From Bacillota bacterium (lineage in GTDB: Bacteria; Bacillota; Clostridia; Christensenellales; Aristaeellaceae): 10,319 bases of DNA. Below, piece by piece: positions 4,975-10,319 of the stretch. A program made the translations under genes and the position numbers. Numbering within the stretch: position 1 is the stretch's first letter; the number at the start of each line of letters is the position of its first letter. The notes beneath the pieces were generated by a model that saw nothing but the letters and a program-made list of their open reading frames with translations, ran no database searches and had not been told where the DNA came from. Where the stretch lies: NCBI GenBank assembly GCA_023443705.1, contig JAEZTD010000294.1:1-10319 (forward strand), given 5' to 3'.

Positions 4975-7245
4975 ATGCCGCTATTTGAAATCCACCCCTG
5001 GAAGCTGATTGAGCGGGGATTTCACCCGGAGAACATGCGCCTTTCGGAATCTCTGACGTCCCTCGGGAACGGCTCAATGGGCATGCGCGGAAATTTTGAG
5101 GAAAAATACTCCGGCGACAGCCACCGGGGCACGTACCTTGGCGGTGTCTGGTTTCCGGACAAGACGCGGGTTGGCTGGTGGAAAAACGGCTACCCGAAGT
5201 ATTTCGGCAAGGTCATCAACGCCGTCAACATGGCGGGCGTAGGCGTCACCGTGGACGGTGTCGAGATCGACCTTGCGAAACTTCCTGTACTCAGTTTTAT
5301 ACGGGAATTGGACATGGAGTGCGCTGCGCTTCGCCGCCAGGCCGTCGTCAAACACCCGAAGGGCGAGGTCATGATCGAGTGCGAGCGGTTTTTGTCGGTG
5401 GTGGACCGCCGGATTCTGGCCATCCGCTACCGGGTGACGCCGTCCTTCTCCGCGGACATCCAACTAAACGCGTACCTCGACGGCAACGTGAAGAACGAGG
5501 ACGCCAACTATGACGAGCTATTCTGGGATGCGCTCGACCAGGGTCAGGCGGAGGACTGCGGGTACGTGGCGCTCAAGTCGAAGGAGAACTCCTTCGGAGT
5601 GCCGCGCTTTGCCGTCTGTGCCGCGATGCACGCGCACTTTTCCAGTTCCACCATTACTCGTTGGGACATTCGTCCCGGATACGCGGGCATGCGCATGTCA
5701 AGGCGCGTGCTGCCCGGCCGCAGCGCGGAGCTGGAAAAACTGGTGGCCGTCGTCACCACAAGGGACCATGAGGAGCCGGAGCTTAAAAAGCGCGCGCTGG
5801 CTGCGCTGACCGCCGCCCTTGCCAAGGGCTACCCCGCGCTCTACAAGGAGCACGCCGCCGCATGGCGCGCCCGTTGGGACGGCGCGGACGTCGAGATTCA
5901 AGGCGACGACGCGGCCCAGCAGGGCATCCGCTTCAACATCTTCCAGCTGTTTTCGACCTACGACGGCTCCGACGCGCGGCTCAACATCGGCCCCAAGGGC
6001 TTCACCGGTGAGAAGTACGGCGGCGCCACCTACTGGGATACCGAAGCCTATTGCCTGCCGATGTACCTGTCCATCGCGCCGGAGGAGGTTGCGAGAAACC
6101 TTCTGATCTACCGCTACAACCAACTGCAGGGCGCGTTTCACAACGCCCGGGAGCAGGGGCTATCGGGCGCGCTGTACCCGATGGTCACCTTTAACGGCAT
6201 CGAGTGCCACAACGAGTGGGAGATCACCTTTGAGGAAATTCATCGAAACGCCGCCATCGTCCACGCGATCTTCCAGTATGAAACCTATACCGGCGACTTA
6301 GGCTATGTGCGGGACTACGGCTTTGACGTGATCCTCGCCGTCGCCCGTTTCTGGGCGTCTCGCGCGCATTATTCGGAGCGCGCAAAGAAGTACATGATCC
6401 ATGGCGTCACCGGGCCCAACGAATACGAAAACAACGTGAACAACAACTGGTACACCAACCGCATGGCGGCCTGGTGCCTGAAATACGCCTGCGAGAAGGC
6501 GAAGGAACTCAAGCCGCGCTGGAAGGAACTGAATCTCACCCAGGCGGAGATTAAAAAGTTTGAGAAGATCGCCTCGGGCATGTACCTGCCAGAGGACAAG
6601 GAACTGGGCATCTTCGTCGCCCACGATACCTTCCTCGACAAGGAGCTTCTGCCCGCTTCGGCCATAGACCCGGCGGAGCGGCCGATCAACCAGCACTGGT
6701 CCTGGGACAAAATTCTGCGCTCCTGCTTCATCAAGCAGGCCGACACGCTGCAGGGGCTGTACGCGCTGGGGCATCTGTACGACGCTGAAACCAAGAAGCG
6801 CAATTTCGACTTCTATGAGCCGATGACCGTTCACGAGTCCAGCCTGTCGCCCTGCGTGCACGCGATCCTCGCCGCCGAAATCGGGTACCTTGACAAGGCG
6901 GTGGAGATGTACCACCGCACCGCGCGGCTTGATCTTGACAACCTCAACAACGACACCCAGGACGGCTGCCACATCACATCGATGGCGGGCAGCTATCTCG
7001 CGATCTCGCGGGGTTTTGCCGGGCTTCGCACGGTGGAAGGGCTTTCGTTCAGCCCCGCGCTGCCGCTGGAATGGTTGGGCTACGGCTTCAAGCTGCGCTA
7101 TCGGGGCCGCGTGATTGAGCTTAAGGTCGCGAGAGACGGCGTCCGGCTGAAGCTCGTGTCCGGAGAGCCGGTTTCCCTTGCGCTGTACGGCGAAGAGATC
7201 CTGCTGGAGGGCGAAGCCGTCCGGGATCTGGGGGAAAAGCAATGA
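4975..7245 (+). CDS. GH65 maltose phosphorylase
   Basis: A 756-residue cytoplasmic glycoside hydrolase family 65 phosphorylase, the length of lactic acid bacterial maltose phosphorylases. It cleaves maltose with phosphate to glucose and beta-glucose-1-phosphate with inversion. The expected layout fits: N-terminal beta-sandwich (about 10-265), helical barrel catalytic domain (about 320-690) and short C-terminal beta domain (about 694-745). Glu483 in TGPNEYENNVNNNWYTN is the expected general acid. The loop at residues 412-420, HNEWEITFE, corresponds to the substrate-specificity loop of GH65 and has the form I know from maltose rather than trehalose or kojibiose phosphorylases. The specificity rests on motif recall, so kojibiose or nigerose activity is not fully excluded. 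The ATG at 4975 has GGGAGG just upstream. Its stop overlaps the beta-phosphoglucomutase ATG (ATGA). No signal peptide is visible, so maltose must be imported or formed inside the cell. Confidence 0.95.
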   Translation: MPLFEIHPWKLIERGFHPENMRLSESLTSLGNGSMGMRGNFEEKYSGDSHRGTYLGGVWFPDKTRVGWWKNGYPKYFGKVINAVNMAGVGVTVDGVEIDLAKLPVLSFIRELDMECAALRRQAVVKHPKGEVMIECERFLSVVDRRILAIRYRVTPSFSADIQLNAYLDGNVKNEDANYDELFWDALDQGQAEDCGYVALKSKENSFGVPRFAVCAAMHAHFSSSTITRWDIRPGYAGMRMSRRVLPGRSAELEKLVAVVTTRDHEEPELKKRALAALTAALAKGYPALYKEHAAAWRARWDGADVEIQGDDAAQQGIRFNIFQLFSTYDGSDARLNIGPKGFTGEKYGGATYWDTEAYCLPMYLSIAPEEVARNLLIYRYNQLQGAFHNAREQGLSGALYPMVTFNGIECHNEWEITFEEIHRNAAIVHAIFQYETYTGDLGYVRDYGFDVILAVARFWASRAHYSERAKKYMIHGVTGPNEYENNVNNNWYTNRMAAWCLKYACEKAKELKPRWKELNLTQAEIKKFEKIASGMYLPEDKELGIFVAHDTFLDKELLPASAIDPAERPINQHWSWDKILRSCFIKQADTLQGLYALGHLYDAETKKRNFDFYEPMTVHESSLSPCVHAILAAEIGYLDKAVEMYHRTARLDLDNLNNDTQDGCHITSMAGSYLAISRGFAGLRTVEGLSFSPALPLEWLGYGFKLRYRGRVIELKVARDGVRLKLVSGEPVSLALYGEEILLEGEAVRDLGEKQ

Positions 7246-8210
7246 GCGCGGTCAGGGGCTTCATCTTCGATCTGGACGGCGTACTGGTGGATACCGCGCG
7301 GTTTCACTACCTGGCCTGGCGGCGTCTGGCGCGGGAGGAATTTGATTTTGACCTGACGCCCGAGCTCAATGAGCAGTTCAAAGGCGTCAACCGCGTCGCT
7401 TGCATGAAGCTTCTGTGCGAGTGGACCGGCGCGGCCCCGTCGCCGGGGGAGTTTAACGCTTTGATGAGCCGGAAGAACGCCTGGTATGTCGAGTATGTGG
7501 ATAAAATGACCCCGGCGGACGTGCTCCCCGGCGCGCTTGAATTTTTAGACGAATGCAGGAAGGCGGGCCTCAAGCTCGCCATCGGCTCCGCAAGCAAAAA
7601 TTGCAAGCTGGTGCTTGAGCGTACCGGGCTCGGCCCGCTGTTCGACGCGGTGTCGGACGGCACTGTCGTCACCCGCGCAAAGCCCGATCCGGAGGTCTTC
7701 CTGACCGCCGCGAAGATGCTGGGGCTTTCGCCCGCCGAGTGCGTGGTGTTCGAGGACGCCCAGGCGGGCATCGACGCGGCGACGGCTGGAGGCATGCGAG
7801 CGGTGGGAATTTCCGCGCCCGGTGCGCTCGTCGGGTGCGACGCGGAGTATCCGGGGCTTGACGCGGTGCGCCTTGATGAATTGCTTTCAAGGTTGTGCGG
7901 CCAGCAAAGGGGCGAGATGGAGCTGACGTTTGATGACGTTCTGGGCAAGACGATACTCGTGGGCATCACATACTATACACACGATGGCGTTCCGATCGAG
8001 CAAAAGCAGTTTTGGGGTGTTGTGTCTTCCTGCGATTCCAAGGGGATCAGGATCAAGCGTACAGATGGCGGCACCTTTACACTGCCGCCTGATCTCTCAT
8101 CGACACGGGTGGCCCAGGCGGGAGAGTACCGGTTGCGTTCGACCGGCGAGGTGATATCGGATCCTGATTTTCTGTCGACGTGGAACCTGGTAAAGCCGGA
8201 ACAGGCGTAA
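7242..8210 (+). CDS. pgmB: Beta-phosphoglucomutase with an extra C-terminal domain of unknown function
   Basis: Residues 1 to about 220 form a complete HAD-type beta-phosphoglucomutase, which converts beta-glucose-1-phosphate to glucose-6-phosphate and so completes maltose breakdown. FDLDGVLVDTA holds the nucleophile Asp10 and acid/base Asp12. Ser116 and Lys119 (GSASKN), Lys147 (RAKPDPEVF) and Glu171/Asp172 (VFEDAQAGIDAA) are the usual phosphate and Mg sites. Usual family length is about 220 residues, but this frame continues to 322. Residues 226-322 look like a separate small beta-rich protein with ILVGITYYTHDG, FTLPPDLSS, GEYRLRSTGEV and DPDFLSTW. I recall stand-alone proteins with such blocks but know no function. 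Met226 (7917) is preceded by AAAGGGG, so this part could also be made alone. G+C falls to about 55% there. The mutase call is firm; the true state of the tail is uncertain. Confidence 0.93.
   Translation: MSAVRGFIFDLDGVLVDTARFHYLAWRRLAREEFDFDLTPELNEQFKGVNRVACMKLLCEWTGAAPSPGEFNALMSRKNAWYVEYVDKMTPADVLPGALEFLDECRKAGLKLAIGSASKNCKLVLERTGLGPLFDAVSDGTVVTRAKPDPEVFLTAAKMLGLSPAECVVFEDAQAGIDAATAGGMRAVGISAPGALVGCDAEYPGLDAVRLDELLSRLCGQQRGEMELTFDDVLGKTILVGITYYTHDGVPIEQKQFWGVVSSCDSKGIRIKRTDGGTFTLPPDLSSTRVAQAGEYRLRSTGEVISDPDFLSTWNLVKPEQA
7917..8210 (+). other. Fused C-terminal domain of unknown function, possibly also internally initiated
   Basis: This is the 97-residue tail of the mutase frame from Met226. 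Visible blocks are an N-terminal FDDVLGKTILVGITYY, a central KGIRIKRTDGGTFTLPPD and a C-terminal GEYRLRSTGEVISDPDF. It has no membrane segment, signal peptide or catalytic motif that I recognise. An AAAGGGG ribosome-like site lies 5 bases before the ATG at 7917. By hand count 7921-8207 is about 55% G+C, while the preceding mutase lines are 68-73%. These points suggest a once separate gene joined by loss of a stop codon, or overlapping expression of a free form. Confidence 0.5.
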
Positions 8211-8223
8211 TGCGCGCGTTTGG

Positions 8224-8242
8224 CGGATGTATCATCCGTTTT
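8224..8242 (+). terminator. Short hairpin with T-run after the maltose operon, weak terminator candidate
   Basis: CGGATG (8224-8229) and CATCCG (8233-8238) form a perfect 6-base stem with a TAT loop, followed directly by TTTT. It lies 13 bases after the mutase stop and before the methyltransferase ribosome site, where a terminator is expected. The stem is short and the T-run is only four, so readthrough is likely. A regulator site is an alternative. Confidence 0.4.
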
Positions 8243-8262
8243 GATCACTGAAAGGAGAGACA

Positions 8263-8859
8263 ATGAATTTCGATGAAGCGGCCCGCGCGTGGGACGACGA
8301 CAGGCGGCGCGAACGCGCGAAGGTACTGACGAATGCCATCCTTGATACATGGCTGGACGAACCGGGCAAGGTGTTGGACTTCGGCAGCGGCAGCGGCCTG
8401 ATTGCTTTTGCGCTCTCTCCACGCGCAGGCGTGGTCTACGGTTATGATCCGTCGCGGGGGATGGAGCAGGCATTTCTGGAAAAGCGCTCGGTGCTAAAGA
8501 CAAGGAACGTGCGGTTTGTGAACGCCGACGAAATGCGGGCGGAGCGCTACGACGCCATCGTCAGTTCGATGGTGCTTCACCACGTCCGGGACGTCGGCGC
8601 CGAGATCATAGGGCTGAAGCGGCTCCTCGCGCCTGGCGGGCGCTTCTACTGGATCGATCTCGACGCGGACGACGGCGCGTTTCACGCGAATGAGCCTGGC
8701 TTTGACGGCCACAACGGCTTTATTAGGAGCGAGGTATTCAGTATACTCAAGGAGTCCGGCTTTCGGAAAGTTTCCATCCGCACCGTATTCGAGGGCGAAA
8801 AGGATGTTCCGTCCGGCCTGTTGCCTTATTCCCTCTTTATGGCGGTGGCGGGAGAATGA
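8263..8859 (+). CDS. Class I SAM-dependent methyltransferase, substrate unknown
   Basis: A 198-residue cytoplasmic Rossmann-fold methyltransferase. Motif I, VLDFGSGSG (37-45), binds S-adenosylmethionine. Asp62 in YGYDPSRGM is the acidic residue at the end of strand 2, NADE (87-90) is near the adenine site, and SSMVLHHVRD (101-110) with LLAPGGRFYWIDLD (121-134) completes the fold. The C-terminal GFDGHNGFIRSEVFSIL resembles small-molecule methyltransferases, but I cannot name the substrate. The ATG at 8263 has a strong AAAGGAGAG site 5 to 6 bases upstream. Its stop overlaps the NUDIX gene ATG by four bases, so the two are probably translated together. The fold is firm; the role is unknown. Confidence 0.88.
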   Translation: MNFDEAARAWDDDRRRERAKVLTNAILDTWLDEPGKVLDFGSGSGLIAFALSPRAGVVYGYDPSRGMEQAFLEKRSVLKTRNVRFVNADEMRAERYDAIVSSMVLHHVRDVGAEIIGLKRLLAPGGRFYWIDLDADDGAFHANEPGFDGHNGFIRSEVFSILKESGFRKVSIRTVFEGEKDVPSGLLPYSLFMAVAGE

Positions 8860-9338
8860 ACGTGGCGGACTGCGCATTCCAGACGGGAACCACCCGGTTC
8901 CGCTACCGGGCGGGCGCGATCATCGTCGAGGATGGCTGCGTGTTGATGGCAAAAAACGATCGAGACCCGTACTGCTATTCTGTAGGCGGGGCGGTGCGCC
9001 TCGGCGAACGCGCGGAGGAAGCCGCCCAAAGGGAAGCCTACGAGGAGACGGGCGTGCGCTATGAGGTCGAGCGGCTACAGTTCATCCATGAGAACTTCTT
9101 TACGGAGGGTGGAACGCGCTGTCACGAAATCACGCTCTACTTCCTCATGAAACCTTCGGGAATCAAATCCTTCCGCGCTGCGCCTCCCACGCAGGAAGCC
9201 GGGGTGGAGCGGATGGTCTGGGTGCCGCTAAGCGACTACGGCACTATTCAGGCGTACCCGGAGTTCTTTGGCGAGAATCTGCGGAATTTGGCGCCGAATA
9301 TCGAGCACATCGTGACAGGAGCGCCTTCGAGGGCGTAA
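8856..9338 (+). CDS. NUDIX hydrolase
   Basis: A 160-residue NUDIX hydrolase. The full NUDIX box is present at residues 45-67: Gly45, Glu51, Arg59-Glu60, Glu63-Glu64 and Gly66, matching GX5EX7REUXEEXGU. The catalytic metal is held by Glu63/Glu64 and their neighbours. Such enzymes cleave nucleoside diphosphates linked to another group, for example oxidised nucleotides, sugar nucleotides or ADP-ribose; the substrate cannot be told from this sequence. Residues 85-100 (GGTRCHEITLYFLMKP) form the usual late strand. The ATG overlaps the methyltransferase stop as ATGA, indicating coupled translation. There is no signal peptide. About 120 bases separate it from the downstream kinase. The family is firm; the function is open. 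Confidence 0.92.
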   Translation: MNVADCAFQTGTTRFRYRAGAIIVEDGCVLMAKNDRDPYCYSVGGAVRLGERAEEAAQREAYEETGVRYEVERLQFIHENFFTEGGTRCHEITLYFLMKPSGIKSFRAAPPTQEAGVERMVWVPLSDYGTIQAYPEFFGENLRNLAPNIEHIVTGAPSRA

Positions 9339-9422
9339 CGGTATCGCAAAAACGGTTTCATCGTGGCAACCCATTGAGGGCGGGTTTTCGAAGGCCGGAC
9401 CTGTGGAACACCTCGAAATATA

Positions 9423-9438
9423 CGTTCAATAACGAACG
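9423..9438. repeat. Short inverted repeat upstream of the kinase gene
   Basis: CGTTC (9423-9427) and GAACG (9434-9438) are inverted around AATAAC, 21 bases before the kinase ATG. It lies in the 121-base gap 9339-9459, in which I find no convincing promoter or terminator. It could be an operator or a leader hairpin, or chance. Confidence 0.2.
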
Positions 9439-9459
9439 CGGATGCGAGAAGGGAAAGAA

Positions 9460-10014
9460 ATGGAGCGGGCGATCTACCTGATTACAGGCGTCATGGCGTC
9501 GGGAAAATCCACCGTCGCGGAGCGCCTCGCCGCTAGGATGGAGAAGGGCGTTCACCTGCGGGGCGACGTGTTTCGCAAAATGATCGTTTCCGGCCGGGAG
9601 GAGATGAGCGCCGAGCCGTCCGGCGAAGCGGCTCGGCAGCTCCGCTTGCGATGCCGGCTGGCCGCCGACGCGGCGAAGACCTATTTTGACTATGGCTTTA
9701 CCGTCATACTGCAGGACAATTACTACGGCGAGGAACTGCCGAGGGTGCTCGATCTCCTGGACGGCTATCCCGTACGTGTGGTGGTGCTCTGCCCGGATGT
9801 GGAAGCGGTCAGGGCTCGGGAAGCGGCGCGCGGCAAGGTGGGCTACACCGGTTTTTTGGTGGAAGATCTTTACGCGGGCTTCATGCGGAATACGCCGTGC
9901 ATCGGCTTCTGGATTGATACCTCAAATCAGACGCTCGATCAAACCGTCGGGGAGATTTTGTGGCATTTTGGCGGGTGCGGGCAGTCGCGGCGGCGCTCGG
10001 TCATGGAAGGATAA
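9460..10014 (+). CDS. Small P-loop kinase/phosphotransferase (AAA_33-like), substrate unknown
   Basis: A 184-residue cytoplasmic P-loop protein of the small kinase type annotated as AAA_33 or zeta-toxin/chloramphenicol phosphotransferase-like. Walker A is GVMASGKST (residues 10-18, Lys16). HLRGDVFRK with Asp36 is a plausible substrate or base site, and VILQDNYYGEEL (Asp86) is a Walker B-like region. An arginine-rich lid follows (VRAREAARGKVGY, 117-129). The C-terminal IDTSNQTLDQTVGEIL is common in this group. The phosphorylated substrate cannot be told; a small molecule, nucleotide or antibiotic is possible, and no antitoxin-like partner is seen. I chose ATG at 9460 because AGAAGGG lies 6 bases upstream; the in-frame ATG at 9442 has none. 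Confidence 0.85.
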   Translation: MERAIYLITGVMASGKSTVAERLAARMEKGVHLRGDVFRKMIVSGREEMSAEPSGEAARQLRLRCRLAADAAKTYFDYGFTVILQDNYYGEELPRVLDLLDGYPVRVVVLCPDVEAVRAREAARGKVGYTGFLVEDLYAGFMRNTPCIGFWIDTSNQTLDQTVGEILWHFGGCGQSRRRSVMEG

Positions 10015-10060
10015 ACAGGTATTTGTCGTGCAGTTTAGAAGTGAAAGGAGGACAGCAATC

Positions 10061-10319
10061 GTGAAATGTTATACGCAAGCATATGTAAGGGGCAGTATTG
10101 AAGCTGCAGAAATGTACTGTAAGGCGTTTGATGCGGAGATAACCTTTCAAATAATAGATGAAAAAGGCGCCTATGCACATTGTGAATTATCAGTTAACGG
10201 CAATGGGATTTTGGCTCTTAGCGAAGCGCCTGATGATTGCGATACAAGCAAGAAGAAAGTTTGGCAAACTATGGCGTTTAATGCGTTTGAATTAGGAAGT
10301 AAAGAGGCTGTGCGAAGGG
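10061..10319 (+). CDS. VOC/PhnB-like protein, N-terminal part only
   Basis: The first 86 codons of a VOC-fold (glyoxalase/PhnB-like) protein that runs off the window. QAYVRGSIEAAEMYCKAFDAEI is the typical first strand and helix of this group, and AHCELSVNGNGILALSEAP the next strands. Such proteins are about 130-150 residues long; functions include isomerases, dioxygenases and antibiotic-binding proteins, and none can be chosen here. The GTG start has a perfect AAAGGAGG (10044-10051) 9 bases upstream. G+C is about 42% by hand count (10081-10319), and codons such as ATA, TTA and AGA-like AT-rich choices contrast with the GC-rich genes before it. This suggests recent transfer or an island edge. 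Confidence 0.8.
   Translation, partial: MKCYTQAYVRGSIEAAEMYCKAFDAEITFQIIDEKGAYAHCELSVNGNGILALSEAPDDCDTSKKKVWQTMAFNAFELGSKEAVRR

Noticed and set aside
6298..7242. Minus-strand open frame of 314 codons opposite the maltose phosphorylase
   Set aside because: It is long, but it lies antisense to a well-conserved GH65 catalytic region and has no recognisable motif. Long antisense frames are common in GC-rich genes.
9339..9459. Promoter or terminator in the gap before the kinase
   Set aside because: TTGAGG at 9374-9379 has no -10 at the right distance, and no hairpin is followed by a T-run. Only a weak 5-base inverted repeat is visible.
9460..10014. Zeta-type toxin of a toxin-antitoxin pair
   Set aside because: The P-loop fold is similar, but no small antitoxin gene lies beside it and the C-terminal motif fits the general small-molecule kinase group better.

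Overview
The window is bacterial, tightly packed and mostly GC-rich. The gene content suggests a high-GC anaerobic member of the Firmicutes (Clostridia-like). The clues are a selenium-cofactor gene set of the type found in clostridia and enterococci, a maltose phosphorylase, strong AGGAGG-type ribosome sites and consensus sigma-A promoters. The lineage is inferred; no rRNA or marker gene is present. I see no tRNA, rRNA, CRISPR, insertion sequence or phage gene, and no gene-free stretch over 300 bases.

Left part, minus strand (1-3730): a six-gene selenium operon read right to left. The order is yedE (membrane transporter), a TusA-like carrier, a DUF3343 putative Se/S carrier, yqeC, yqeB and selD (cut by the window edge). 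Neighbouring genes abut or overlap by 4 to 13 bases, so they are probably co-translated. Across a 65-base divergent gap, on the plus strand (3796-4932), lies a cysteine desulfurase-like PLP enzyme of the EF2568 type. Together these genes can import a selenium or sulfur species, mobilise and carry it, make selenophosphate (SelD) and mature a selenium-dependent molybdenum hydroxylase (YqeB/YqeC). The hydroxylase itself is not in the window.

Middle, plus strand (4975-8210): a two-gene maltose-use operon behind a near-consensus promoter. A GH65 maltose phosphorylase is followed, with a 4-base overlap, by beta-phosphoglucomutase. Maltose plus phosphate gives glucose and beta-glucose-1-phosphate, and the second enzyme converts the latter to glucose-6-phosphate. 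The mutase carries an unusual extra C-terminal domain of about 97 residues that has its own possible start codon and lower G+C.

Right part, plus strand (8263-10319): a SAM methyltransferase and a NUDIX hydrolase overlapping by 4 bases, then a small P-loop kinase. These are followed by the start of a VOC/PhnB-like gene whose G+C (about 42%) is far below the rest, suggesting a transferred segment or an island boundary. The strongest leads are the mutase fusion, the composition break at the right edge and the compact selenium module with its shared divergent promoter region. I found no clear evidence for a wholly new system.
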